Assembly (NCBI GenBank): GCA_902596355.1
Contig: CACJTS010000006.1
Span: 1-64,000, forward strand
DNA length: 64,000 nucleotides
Direction of reading: 5' to 3'
Source of the DNA: an uncultured Pelagibacteraceae bacterium
Lineage (GTDB): Bacteria; Pseudomonadota; Alphaproteobacteria; Pelagibacterales; Pelagibacteraceae
A program made the position numbers and the translations under genes. The notes under the pieces are model-generated. The model was not told where the DNA came from and did not search any database. It saw nothing but the letters and a program-made list of their open reading frames with translations. Every line of letters starts with the position of its first letter. Within the stretch, counting starts at the first letter, position 1. Shown in pieces: positions 17,874 through 26,411 of this stretch.

Positions 17874-18227
17874 ATGAAAGTATCTGCAACACAATCAGCT
17901 TTAAATCTTTTATCTGAACTTCAGGATAAGTATGGAGAAAAATTAATGTTTCATCAGTCAGGAGGTTGTTGCGATGGAAGCGCTCCAATGTGCTTTCCTG
18001 AGGGAGAGTTCCCACTAGGTGATAATGATGTAAAATTAGGTGAAATTGGTGGGGTTCCCTTTTACATGAATGGAGATCAGTACGAAAAATGGAAACATAC
18101 AGATCTTACTATAGACGCTGTTAATGGCATTGGGGGCATGTTTTCATTAGATAACGGTACAGGCAAGAGATTTTTAACTAAATCTGAAATTTGTTTGGTT
18201 GTAGATAACGATCCAGAAACTAAGTAG
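17874..18227 (+). CDS. DUF779 domain protein
   Basis: A 117-residue DUF779 protein with the family core SATQSALNLLSELQDKYG, then MFHQSGGCCDGSAPMCFPEG (three cysteines) and the ALDH-linked tail. DUF779 genes very often follow acetaldehyde dehydrogenase genes, as here, suggesting an accessory role in aldehyde oxidation; the biochemical function is unknown. I chose 17874; an ATG at 17856 lies inside the hairpin arm and would add six atypical residues. Its stop overlaps msrQ by 8 bases on the other strand. Confidence 0.9.
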   Translation: MKVSATQSALNLLSELQDKYGEKLMFHQSGGCCDGSAPMCFPEGEFPLGDNDVKLGEIGGVPFYMNGDQYEKWKHTDLTIDAVNGIGGMFSLDNGTGKRFLTKSEICLVVDNDPETK

Positions 18228-18792
18228 TTTTCTTAAATCTTATCCTCAATAATAAAAGAAATATAATTATCAAAGAATAAATTAAAGGTTTAAAAAAAAT
18301 AGTTTTCGAAAGCCAAATATAGTGAAGTGATCCAAAGATTGCTATTATATAAATTAATTTATGTAATTTTTTCCAATTGTGCTTAAGAGCAATTATCATT
18401 TTTTGGGAGGAGGTTATTACAAGAGGTATTAGCAAAATCCAAGCTGCAAAACCTATAAAAATATATTTCTTTTTTACAACATCATCAGCTATTTGTTGCC
18501 AATCAAATCTATAATCAATTACAATATAAGTTAATAGGTGAAGTGTTGCATAAAAAAATACAAATAGACCTAACATTCTTCTTACCTTTACCCAAAAGGT
18601 TAAATTGGTAAATCTCTTAAGAGGACTCATTGATAAAGTTAAACATATAAACACTAATGTCCATTCTCCTGTAAAATGAGTTATTTCTTTTACAGGTTCG
18701 GGCCCCAGTTTATTAAAAAAAATTTTGTAGGTTATTAATAAAAAAGGAATTACACCAAGAATAAAAATACTTGGCTTAAAATAACTTTTCAT
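18220..18792 (-). CDS. msrQ: MsrQ heme-binding membrane subunit of methionine sulfoxide reductase
   Basis: A 190-residue inner-membrane b-type cytochrome (YedZ family) that passes electrons from the quinone pool or flavin reductase to MsrP. There are about six hydrophobic segments; histidines likely to bind heme appear in ATLHLLTYIV (TM3), LKHNWKKLHKLIYI and LHYIWLSK. It starts at the msrP stop (shared base), forming an msrP-msrQ operon. Identification rests on the topology, the histidine pattern and the neighbour. Confidence 0.93.
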   Translation of the reverse strand: MKSYFKPSIFILGVIPFLLITYKIFFNKLGPEPVKEITHFTGEWTLVFICLTLSMSPLKRFTNLTFWVKVRRMLGLFVFFYATLHLLTYIVIDYRFDWQQIADDVVKKKYIFIGFAAWILLIPLVITSSQKMIIALKHNWKKLHKLIYIIAIFGSLHYIWLSKTIFFKPLIYSLIIIFLLLLRIRFKKTT

Positions 18793-19703
18793 TAAAAGTA
18801 TTTTTTTAAATCCATCCCGGTATATAAACCTGCAACCTCATCACCATAACCATTAAACATAGTTGTTGGTATCCTTGGGCTAATAATGCCACCACCAATA
18901 ACTCTTTCCGTTGCTTGTGACCATCTAGGATGATCAACTTTAGGATTAACGTTTGAATAAAAACCATACTCTTTAGGTGAAGCTTTCATCCAAGAAGATG
19001 TTGGCATTTTTTCAACTAATTTTATATTTACAATTGCCTTAGAACTTTTAAAACCATATTTCCAAGGTACCATTAATCTCAAAGGGGATCCGTTCTGGTT
19101 TGGTAATTTTTTCCCATACAATCCAGTAACTAAAATTGTTAAATCATGCATAGCTTCATCTATTCTTAAACCCTCTTTATAAGGCCAATCTAAAATTGGA
19201 AATCTTTGACCAATCATTTGCTCTGGATCTAGAACTGATATAAATTTTACAAATTTAGCTTTACTTGTTGGCGAAACCTTTTTTAAAATTTTGTTTAGCG
19301 GAAATCCCTGCCACGGTATTACCATTGACCAGCCTTCAACACATCTTAACTTGTAAATTCTCTCTTCTGAGGGAAACATTTCAGTTATTTCTTCCATCGA
19401 GAGATTTATGGGATTTTCAACTTCACCATCAATTACTATATTCCAAGGGTTTGTTTTAAATTTTTGTGATCTCTCGACTGGATCAGATTTACCAGTTCCA
19501 AATTCATAATAATTATTATAAGTAGTTACATATCTGTAATCTGTTAATTTTAACTCATCTTTACTTGAACTGGCATCAGCTGATGTAAATAAATTTGAGC
19601 CAACAAGCATAGATCCTGCAGCAAGACCTAAATTTTTGATAAAACTTCGTCTATTATTATAAATTTTTTCTGGTGTAATTTCTGAATTTTTAAATTTTAT
19701 CAT
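18792..19703 (-). CDS. msrP: MsrP molybdopterin-dependent methionine sulfoxide reductase
   Basis: Periplasmic catalytic subunit (YedY family) that repairs oxidised methionines in envelope proteins. The N-terminus has a twin-arginine signal (NNRRSFIKNLGLAAG, Arg18-Arg19) followed by a hydrophobic stretch and an ADA-type cleavage region. The Moco-coordinating cysteine is Cys121 in KLRCVEGWSMVIPW. The 303-residue length is normal. It is followed by msrQ and preceded on the same strand by moaE, one base apart, so the molybdoenzyme is co-transcribed with genes for its cofactor. Confidence 0.95.
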   Translation of the reverse strand: MIKFKNSEITPEKIYNNRRSFIKNLGLAAGSMLVGSNLFTSADASSSKDELKLTDYRYVTTYNNYYEFGTGKSDPVERSQKFKTNPWNIVIDGEVENPINLSMEEITEMFPSEERIYKLRCVEGWSMVIPWQGFPLNKILKKVSPTSKAKFVKFISVLDPEQMIGQRFPILDWPYKEGLRIDEAMHDLTILVTGLYGKKLPNQNGSPLRLMVPWKYGFKSSKAIVNIKLVEKMPTSSWMKASPKEYGFYSNVNPKVDHPRWSQATERVIGGGIISPRIPTTMFNGYGDEVAGLYTGMDLKKYF

Positions 19704-19704
19704 T

Positions 19705-20151
19705 TTAATTATTTAGAGACATTCCTTTTAACCATTCACTTTCTTCATTTTCATAATGTTCTTTTTTCCAAATTGGTGATCTTTTTTTAATTTCTTCAAT
19801 TATATATCTAGATAACACAAAAGCTTGATCTCTATGTTTGCAAGCTACACCAATAATAATGCTTTTTTCCTTTAAACCCACATATCCTTTAACGTGCTCA
19901 ATAAATACTGCTTTTTCTTTAATATTTAGCTTGTTACCTGCTTCCTCATAAATTTCTTCAAAACTTTTGATAACCATACTTTCTTTGGCATCATAGGTAA
20001 TACCAGTAACTGTTTTATTTTCATTTAAATCTCTTACAGTTCCAACAAAATATATTACAGCTCCAAATTTAGATTGATTTAAAAAATTTTCTGCTTTTGA
20101 AATCTCAATCTTATCTTTTTTTGAAGTATCAATAATTTTGGTATGTAGCAT
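19705..20151 (-). CDS. moaE: Molybdopterin synthase large subunit MoaE
   Basis: Catalytic subunit of molybdopterin synthase, which uses MoaD thiocarboxylate to sulfurate cyclic pyranopterin monophosphate. The 148 residues include GAVIYFVGTVRD, VTGITYDAKESM, HVKGYVGLKEKSIIIGVACKH and the catalytic-lysine region KKRSPIWKKEHYENEES near the C-terminus. The start overlaps the moaD stop by one base (TAATG), and its ribosome-binding site lies within the moaD C-terminal glycine codons. Confidence 0.95.
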   Translation of the reverse strand: MLHTKIIDTSKKDKIEISKAENFLNQSKFGAVIYFVGTVRDLNENKTVTGITYDAKESMVIKSFEEIYEEAGNKLNIKEKAVFIEHVKGYVGLKEKSIIIGVACKHRDQAFVLSRYIIEEIKKRSPIWKKEHYENEESEWLKGMSLNN

Positions 20152-20420
20152 TAACCGCCTCCTATAGGAGGTATAATGCTAAAGTTTTGTTTTTTAACTA
20201 TTTTATAATTGTCTGAGACAATTTTATCATCAGAAGAACAAAAAGCTGATGATTTTATAATTTTTTTGAAAGTTTTATTTCCTTTAAAATTTATATCAAT
20301 AAATTCTATCATTGTGTTTCTAAGATCTTTTATTGAGGAATTTTCAATTAATTCAAAGTCTAAATGTGATTTAGTACTAAATTCTCTAGCTGCGCCAAAT
20401 AGTTCAACTGATATTTTCAT
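20151..20420 (-). CDS. moaD: Molybdopterin synthase small subunit MoaD
   Basis: Ubiquitin-fold sulfur carrier of molybdopterin synthase. The 89-residue protein begins MKISVELFGAAREF and ends IIPPIGGG, the C-terminal Gly-Gly needed for thiocarboxylation (one extra Gly here). moaC stop and moaD start share a base, as do moaD stop and moaE start. Its last codons contain a CCTCC...GGAGG palindrome that also supplies the moaE ribosome-binding site. Confidence 0.94.
   Translation of the reverse strand: MKISVELFGAAREFSTKSHLDFELIENSSIKDLRNTMIEFIDINFKGNKTFKKIIKSSAFCSSDDKIVSDNYKIVKKQNFSIIPPIGGG
20158..20171 (-). promoter_or_regulatory. moaE ribosome-binding site inside a 14-bp palindrome
   Basis: CCTCCTATAGGAGG is a perfect palindrome that encodes the end of MoaD (Pro-Ile-Gly-Gly) and contains AGGAGG just upstream of the moaE start. 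The CCTCC half could mask the site unless ribosomes finishing moaD open it, which would couple MoaE to MoaD translation. The sequence is certain; the function is inferred. Confidence 0.6.
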
Positions 20421-20965
20421 TAAAAAATATTTTCTAAAAAATCTGGGAGCCCATCAGGGTTTTTCCATAATCCACTTTTTCCACCTTCTTTGATTAATAA
20501 TTTTACGTTATCAATTTTAAGATGTGGATTTACAATTTTGCTTAAATCATAAATTGTAATTAAGGCTGAGTTAACACCCATTATAGCTTCCATCTCAACA
20601 CCTGTTTTTGCCATTGCTGAGACCACACAAAAAACTTCTAATGAGCTGTCCAATTCATTCATAATTATTTTGGTAGCTGTATGGTCAATTGGAAGTGGGT
20701 GACATAAAGGAATAAGTTCACTTGTTTTTTTTACACCTATTACAGCTGATACCTCGGCTAAAGTAATAGGGTCTCCTTTAGGCATCTTCTTATTTTTAAT
20801 TAGATTAAAAACTTCTTTTCCTACATAAATTTTACCTGACGCAAGGGCTCTTCTAAAAGTTTCTTTTTTTGATGAAACATCAACCATATTGAAAGAATTT
20901 TTCTGAAATATTTCTTTCGCCCAATCTTTAAGTTCATCTTGATTTATAATTTTTAATTTTGACAT
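20420..20965 (-). CDS. moaC: Cyclic pyranopterin monophosphate synthase MoaC
   Basis: Works with MoaA on GTP to form cyclic pyranopterin monophosphate. The 181-residue protein holds ALASGKIYV, KGDPITLAEVSAVIGVKKTSELIPLCHPLPI, and TGVEMEAIMGVNSALITIYD, all MoaC signatures including the active-site CHP and the TGVEMEA motif. The N-terminus (about 30 residues) is longer than average. It overlaps moaA and moaD by one base each. Confidence 0.95.
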   Translation of the reverse strand: MSKLKIINQDELKDWAKEIFQKNSFNMVDVSSKKETFRRALASGKIYVGKEVFNLIKNKKMPKGDPITLAEVSAVIGVKKTSELIPLCHPLPIDHTATKIIMNELDSSLEVFCVVSAMAKTGVEMEAIMGVNSALITIYDLSKIVNPHLKIDNVKLLIKEGGKSGLWKNPDGLPDFLENIF

Positions 20966-21957
20966 TAGCCACCTGTGGTAGATAAATTTTTAGTTAAACC
21001 GGTTTCACCAAGTTCTAAATGGTGAGATTCTTTTTTAAATTTCATTTGATCCATTATAAGATCTTGCAATTCTTCAATTTGATCATCTTTTTGTAATAAA
21101 TGTCTTATACTTATTCCAGTATTGCCAAATAGGCATAATCTAAGATCTCCTCTTGATGTAATTCTTAATCTATTACAGCTTCTACAAAAATCTTTAGAGT
21201 AGGGTGCTATAATTCCAAATTTTCCTTTGTATTCTGGATTGATATAATTAAGTGAAGGCCCTGCATCCTTACCTAAAGTTTGATAAATCCAATTATTTTT
21301 ATTTAAGTATTGTTTAAAGATTTTTGAAGACACATGGTATTTTTTAAAATAATCCAAGTTATCACCTGTTCGCATTAACTCTATATGTCGAAAATCCACT
21401 TTGTTCTCCTTTATAAATTTTGACCAAGCTTCAAAGTCTTTATCTGATGCATTTATTCCATTTAAAAGAACTGCATTAATTTTAATATTTTCAAAATTTA
21501 AATCTTGTAGGATATTAATTCCTTTTAAAATCTCTGGTAATCGATCATGACCTGTAACACTTTTGAATATATTTCTATCCAGACTATCAACGCTAATATT
21601 AATGCCGTTTAAGCCACTATCCACTAACATCTTTGCTTTTTCATCTAAATGATAACCGTTTGTGGTAATTACAACTTTTTTAATTCCAGCTTCATTTTTT
21701 AAGATCTTGATTATATCAAAAAAATCATTTCTTACCGTTGGCTCACCTCCAGTAAGTCTAATTTTACACACACCCAATTTTGAAAAAACTTTTGCTAGAC
21801 GTTTAATTTCTTCTAAGTGAAGAAATTTTCTATTATCGCTCTTATCAACTTGATAACCATTAGGTAAACAATACCCACACTTAAAATTACATACATCGGT
21901 AATCGAAAGTCTTATATATGGAAAAGTCCTACCAAAACTATCTCTTAAAATTTTCAT
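20965..21957 (-). CDS. moaA: GTP 3',8-cyclase MoaA (radical SAM)
   Basis: Radical SAM enzyme that starts molybdopterin synthesis. The SAM-binding cluster cysteines are Cys23, Cys27 and Cys30 (DVCNFKCGYC); the second cluster uses FCRSCNRLRIT and the later LRLCLFG. The C-terminal Gly-Gly (LSTTGG, residues 329-330), important for GTP cyclisation activity, is present. The 330-residue length is normal. Its start codon abuts a long imperfect hairpin, described separately, and no clear ribosome-binding site is visible. Confidence 0.96.
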   Translation of the reverse strand: MKILRDSFGRTFPYIRLSITDVCNFKCGYCLPNGYQVDKSDNRKFLHLEEIKRLAKVFSKLGVCKIRLTGGEPTVRNDFFDIIKILKNEAGIKKVVITTNGYHLDEKAKMLVDSGLNGINISVDSLDRNIFKSVTGHDRLPEILKGINILQDLNFENIKINAVLLNGINASDKDFEAWSKFIKENKVDFRHIELMRTGDNLDYFKKYHVSSKIFKQYLNKNNWIYQTLGKDAGPSLNYINPEYKGKFGIIAPYSKDFCRSCNRLRITSRGDLRLCLFGNTGISIRHLLQKDDQIEELQDLIMDQMKFKKESHHLELGETGLTKNLSTTGG

Positions 21958-21958
21958 T

Positions 21959-22009
21959 TAAGTTAAAACTATCATAATTAATAAAATTAATCATGATAGA
22001 ATCAACTTA
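21959..22009. promoter_or_regulatory. Long imperfect palindrome between the GYD gene and moaA
   Basis: Bases 21969-21982 and 21986-21999 form a 14-bp stem with a single mismatch and an AAA loop; an outer TAAGTT/AACTTA pair (21959-21964, 22004-22009) adds six more. It directly abuts the moaA start. It might terminate the upstream GYD transcript, or as RNA control moaA translation. The T-run after it is only four bases. Confidence 0.55.
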
Positions 22010-22019
22010 ATATCTAGCT

Positions 22020-22346
22020 TTAACCTGCTGGTTTATAATTAGCCATAGCTTTTGATGCCATGCTGGCAGCTTTACCCATATCCATTTCTTCTAATATGGT
22101 AAAATTTGTTATAGCTCCAGAAGCTTCAACTGCTAGCTTAACTGCTGCAGCGCCTTCAAATCCAATACTACCACTCACAACTCCTACAAAATCATAAGCT
22201 CCTCTTGTGATCATAAAAGATTCCATTTTTCCTCCTACTGCCTCTGATAAAGCAGTAGCCGCTGCAGCTCTGTCTTGGTCTGGATTACCTATAAATCCTT
22301 TAAAAGCTTGAGCTGTATAATTGCCCATTACTATAAATTTAGCCAT
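22020..22346 (-). CDS. GYD-domain protein
   Basis: A 108-residue alanine/glycine-rich protein of the GYD family: MAKFIVMGNYTAQAFKGF at the start, then LSEAVGGKMESFMITRGAYDFVGVV with the characteristic YDFV segment. The start at 22346 is preceded by a strong AAGGAGGTAAC site; an upstream ATG at 22373 lacks one. Function of GYD proteins is unknown; they are small, dimeric alpha-beta barrels. The last about 20 residues are lysine/alanine-rich. The strong ribosome-binding site suggests high expression. Confidence 0.85.
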   Translation of the reverse strand: MAKFIVMGNYTAQAFKGFIGNPDQDRAAAATALSEAVGGKMESFMITRGAYDFVGVVSGSIGFEGAAAVKLAVEASGAITNFTILEEMDMGKAASMASKAMANYKPAG

Positions 22347-22602
22347 AGTTACCTCCTTAATAAAAATTAACATTATAGAGGAAAAATAATTAATGAAAAA
22401 ATTAAATATTAGTTATGTTGATTTTAAATATGTTAATTTCAAAAATAAATCATTAAGAAATTACAACTTGAGATAGTATTTTAAATTTTCATTTTAGTTG
22501 TGCACTTTTATATATAGATTTATTTTTGTTTAAAATTTTATTAGAACTTAAATTTAAACTAAAGAGGTTATCAATAAATACTTAAATTAATATTAGCTCA
22601 AT

Positions 22603-23679
22603 ATGGCAGAGATAAATATTTCGAATATTAATAAATTTTTTGGATCCACACATGTAATCAAAGATGTATCTCTAGAAATTAAAAGTGAATCATTCACTGT
22701 ATTTGTTGGGCCAAGTGGCTGTGGTAAATCAACAATGTTAAGAATGATTGCTGGTTTAGAGGAGGTTAACTCAGGAACAATTTCAATTGATGGACAAGTT
22801 ATTAATGATCTTCCACCATCAGAAAGAAATATAGCAATGGTCTTTCAATCATATGCTTTGTATCCACACATGACAGTGTTCGATAACATGGCTTTTGGCT
22901 TAGAGATTGAAAAAAAATCTAAAGAAGAAATTACAGAGAGAGTTATGGAGGCTGCTAAAATTCTTCAAATTGAGGAATACTTAAAAAGAAAACCAAAACA
23001 ATTGTCAGGAGGACAAAGACAAAGAGTTGCAATTGGTAGAGCAATTACAAGAAAGCCAAAAGTATTTTTATTTGATGAACCTTTATCTAATTTAGATGCA
23101 GCTTTAAGAGTTCAGATGAGAGTAGAGCTTGCTAAATTACATGACCAATTAAATGCAACGATGATTTATGTTACTCACGATCAAACTGAAGCAATGACAC
23201 TTGCAGATGACATAGTTGTATTAGATCATGGAATAGTATCTCAAAAAGGATCACCTTTAAAATTATACAATGAACCAGAAAATTTATTTGTTGGTGGTTT
23301 TATCGGTTCGCCAAAAATGAACTTTATCAATTCTAAAGTTATAAGCTCTAATAGCTCTGGAACCGAAGTTGAAATTTCAGGACAAGGAAAAATTATTGTT
23401 CCAAAAACTTCAAATAAAGTTTCACCTGGTGATAGTGTAAAGATTGGTATCAGACCTGAACATATCTTAATCAATACTGGTGAAAAATGCTGGAATAGTA
23501 AGGTATTCGTAATTGAAAAATTGGGTTCATCTACATTTCTATATTTAGAGAAAGATGGAGAACCATTAGTTGTTCAAACAGATGGTGAGAATTCAGCTAA
23601 TATTGGAGACAATTTAAGCTTAAGTTTTGATTTAAATAAATGTCATTTATTTGACGAAAATAATTTAGCTTTTAAATAA
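22603..23679 (+). CDS. MalK/UgpC-type sugar ABC transporter ATPase
   Basis: ATPase of a carbohydrate uptake (CUT1) transporter. Walker A GPSGCGKST is at 36-44, the Q-loop in VFQSYALYPHMTV, the signature LSGGQRQRVAIGR around residue 133, Walker B VFLFDEPLSNLDA, and the switch His in YVTHDQTEAM. The C-terminal about 120 residues form the OB/TOBE regulatory domain (VKIGIRPEHI). The 358 residues are normal. It points toward the glycosidase genes and converges on the GH1 gene; the permeases and binding protein are in the opposite-strand operon beyond. Confidence 0.93.
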   Translation: MAEINISNINKFFGSTHVIKDVSLEIKSESFTVFVGPSGCGKSTMLRMIAGLEEVNSGTISIDGQVINDLPPSERNIAMVFQSYALYPHMTVFDNMAFGLEIEKKSKEEITERVMEAAKILQIEEYLKRKPKQLSGGQRQRVAIGRAITRKPKVFLFDEPLSNLDAALRVQMRVELAKLHDQLNATMIYVTHDQTEAMTLADDIVVLDHGIVSQKGSPLKLYNEPENLFVGGFIGSPKMNFINSKVISSNSSGTEVEISGQGKIIVPKTSNKVSPGDSVKIGIRPEHILINTGEKCWNSKVFVIEKLGSSTFLYLEKDGEPLVVQTDGENSANIGDNLSLSFDLNKCHLFDENNLAFK

Positions 23680-23718
23680 TTTATCTTTTTAAGTAAGTTT
23701 TTATTTAGATTTAATAAA

Positions 23719-25080
23719 TTAAAAATCAAAAGGAATTGAATTTTGTTCTACAAGCTTTTTGAAAAAATAGTACGATTTTTTAGGTGTTCTTTTTAAAGTT
23801 TTAAAATCAACATGCACTATTCCAAATCTCTTTTCAAATCCTAACGCCCATTCAAAATTATCCATGAATGTCCATGCAAAGTAGCTTTTAACTTTAGCTC
23901 CATCATCAATAGATTTTTTTACAGCACTTAAATATTTTTTAAAATAATCAATACGATCGGTGTCGTTTATTTCTCCATTTTTTTCTATTAAATCTGGATA
24001 TGCTGCACCATTTTCAGTTAGATAAATATCTGGATTTCCATAATTATTTTTTAAATCCATAATTTGATCATAATAAGCATCTGGAACAATTTCCCATCCC
24101 ATAAGAGTTAACTTTGCATCTTTGCCCTCAAGACCAAAAGGCAATTCATCATTGAATGCTCCTCTTGATTTAAGTAAACTTTTATTGTCAGCTTTAATTC
24201 TAATATGTTGATAATGATTCAATCCAATAAAATCATTTTTTTGAAAAATATTTTTCATATCATCTTGTTGAATATGTTTTGAGACATCATCAATTAGTAA
24301 TTCAGGATATCTTCCAAGATACATAGGGTCGGCAAATGATCTATTCCAATAAGTATCGAATAATTTAGTTGCATGAAGATCTTCACTTGATTTTGTGGCA
24401 GGAATACATGGCGCCATATTAAAAGTGCAGCCAATTTTTATATTATTATTTAAAGATTTCATTGCTTGAAAAGCTTTTCCATGTGCAACATTAACATTAT
24501 GTATTGATGCAAAGTATTTTTCTAAATCTTTGTATCCTGGAGCCATGTAACCATCTACATATCCATGAATAGTAAAAACTTGTGGTTCATTAAATGTGAT
24601 AAAATGATTACATCTATCTCCAAAATTTTTAACAATAGCCTCTGAATAATCTGAAAATATATTTGTTATGTCTCTATTTGCCCAACCCCCTTTATCTTGC
24701 AGTGATTGAGGAAGGTCCCAATGATATAAAGTTATGAAAGGCTCAATATTTTTTTCTAAACACTTGTCTATCAACCTTGAATAAAAATCTACTCCTTTAG
24801 GATTTATTTTACCTATCCCTTCAGGGATAATCCTGGTCCACGCTAAAGAAAATCTATATGAATTTAAATTTATATTAGCCATCAGCTCAATATCTTCTTC
24901 GTACCTATGATAATGGTCTACAGCAGTATCTCCGTTTTCACTATTTTTAACTTTTCCAGGTGTATGTGTAAAAGTATCCCAAATACTTTTACTTTTTCCA
25001 TCTTTATCTGTAGCACCCTCTATTTGGTAACTTGCTGTTGCCGTTCCCCAAAAAAAATCATTAGGAAATTTATTTTTCAT
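23719..25080 (-). CDS. GH1 beta-glycosidase (beta-glucosidase-like)
   Basis: Retaining beta-glycosidase of glycoside hydrolase family 1, 453 residues. The N-terminal signature FFWGTATASYQIEGA is present, the acid/base is Glu165 in TFNEPQVF, and the nucleophile is in YLTENGAAY (about residue 356). No signal peptide, so it acts in the cytoplasm on imported glycosides. It could cleave beta-glucosides, beta-galactosides or beta-fucosides; these cannot be separated by eye. It follows the GH4 gene in the same operon with one base between them. Confidence 0.94.
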   Translation of the reverse strand: MKNKFPNDFFWGTATASYQIEGATDKDGKSKSIWDTFTHTPGKVKNSENGDTAVDHYHRYEEDIELMANINLNSYRFSLAWTRIIPEGIGKINPKGVDFYSRLIDKCLEKNIEPFITLYHWDLPQSLQDKGGWANRDITNIFSDYSEAIVKNFGDRCNHFITFNEPQVFTIHGYVDGYMAPGYKDLEKYFASIHNVNVAHGKAFQAMKSLNNNIKIGCTFNMAPCIPATKSSEDLHATKLFDTYWNRSFADPMYLGRYPELLIDDVSKHIQQDDMKNIFQKNDFIGLNHYQHIRIKADNKSLLKSRGAFNDELPFGLEGKDAKLTLMGWEIVPDAYYDQIMDLKNNYGNPDIYLTENGAAYPDLIEKNGEINDTDRIDYFKKYLSAVKKSIDDGAKVKSYFAWTFMDNFEWALGFEKRFGIVHVDFKTLKRTPKKSYYFFKKLVEQNSIPFDF

Positions 25081-25081
25081 G

Positions 25082-26410
25082 TTAGTTAAATTCTGGTATC
25101 CAATTTTTATGAGCTTTTAATAACTCATCTACCATAGAACTAATTTGATCTAAACTTAATAAAGAAGAAGTAAGTGGATCTAACATAGCCGCATGATAAA
25201 TGGTCTCTTTTTTTTTGGTTCTTAAAGCTTCAACAGTTAATTGTTGAACATTTATATTAGTTTTCATTAGGTTTGCTAAATGCATAGGTAAATCCCCAAC
25301 TTTTTGAGGGTTAATTCCCTCATTATTTATTTTACATGGTACTTCAACACAACAATCATCTGGTAAATTAGAAATTAACTTGTTATTCAAAACATTTCCA
25401 TTAACTGTGTCTTCTTTTCCGTCAACAATTGATACAATTATCCGTGAAGCATACTCTAAAGATTTCTCACAAACAAATTTTTCTCCATCTAATAAATTTT
25501 GCTCTTGTTGATCCCACTCTTTAATTTGTTTTTTGCACCTTCGAATATATTCATTAATTGGAATATTGAATTCACTTAATAAGTCCTCTCTGTTATTTTT
25601 AATAAACCAAGGAGTATATTCTGCAAAGTGTTCGGATGACTCAGTAACAAAATATCCAAATTTTTCTAAAACTTTATATCTAACTTCGTTCGTGCATCCA
25701 TCCCAATTGGTACCAAATGTTTTTTCTTTTCCAGCTTTAAAAATTTTAGGATAAAGATTTTCTTTTTTTCCATCAGGATTAATTTTTTCAAACTTAGTAT
25801 AAAAAGACATATGATTGATACCAGAACATTCATAACTAATGTTTTTTATATCCTCGCCAATATCTTTTGCTAAATCTTCAGCAGTTCCTTGTACAGAATG
25901 ACAAAGTCCAACATATTTAAGCTCAGGTGCAAATTTAGATAATGCTAAACAATTAATTGCCATAGGATTAACATACTGCAACATAGTTGCGCTTGGACAA
26001 ACTTCATTTATATTTTTTGCAACTGACAATAAAGCGGGGACAGTTCTCAATCCTCTCATGATTCCACCTATTCCTAAAGTGTCACCAATAGTTTGTTTTA
26101 GTCCATACTTTGCCGGAATTTCAAAATCAATAACTGTAGAGGGCTCATAACCTCCTATTTGAAACATTAATATTACAAAGTCAGCTCCACTAAGTGCTTT
26201 TTTTTGATTTTTTTCGATTATAATCTTTGGATTTACACCTATTGATTTTGAAACTTTTTCAGCAACTAAATTTGAGGTTTTTAATCTTCTATCATCAATA
26301 TCTTGCAAAACTATTTCACAGTTACTGAAATTTTTTTCAAGCAGAATATCTGTAAGTATATTTTTCATAAATACAGTGCTTCCTGCTCCAATAAAAGTAA
26401 CTTTAATCAT
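25082..26410 (-). CDS. GH4 alpha-galactosidase-type glycosidase
   Basis: NAD- and metal-dependent glycosidase of family 4 (442 residues from 26410). The Rossmann motif is FIGAGSTVF; the diagnostic metal-binding motif is CHSV (about residues 170-173), which in studied GH4 enzymes marks alpha-galactosidases, whereas alpha-glucosidases have CHEV and phospho-glycosidases CNxP. A second ligand lies in SGINHMSF. I chose 26410 (MIKVTF) because an AAAGG site precedes it; a longer start at 26431 would overlap the permease. It is between the permease and GH1 genes, so it should act on an imported alpha-galactoside. CHSV-based specificity is established knowledge applied here. Confidence 0.9.
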   Translation of the reverse strand: MIKVTFIGAGSTVFMKNILTDILLEKNFSNCEIVLQDIDDRRLKTSNLVAEKVSKSIGVNPKIIIEKNQKKALSGADFVILMFQIGGYEPSTVIDFEIPAKYGLKQTIGDTLGIGGIMRGLRTVPALLSVAKNINEVCPSATMLQYVNPMAINCLALSKFAPELKYVGLCHSVQGTAEDLAKDIGEDIKNISYECSGINHMSFYTKFEKINPDGKKENLYPKIFKAGKEKTFGTNWDGCTNEVRYKVLEKFGYFVTESSEHFAEYTPWFIKNNREDLLSEFNIPINEYIRRCKKQIKEWDQQEQNLLDGEKFVCEKSLEYASRIIVSIVDGKEDTVNGNVLNNKLISNLPDDCCVEVPCKINNEGINPQKVGDLPMHLANLMKTNINVQQLTVEALRTKKKETIYHAAMLDPLTSSLLSLDQISSMVDELLKAHKNWIPEFN

Positions 26411-26411
26411 A

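Noticed and set aside
22393-22476. A 27-codon ORF (MKKLNISYVDF...) in the gap before the sugar ATPase gene
   Set aside because: Too short, no recognisable family and only a weak AGAGG far upstream; AT-rich DNA gives such ORFs by chance.
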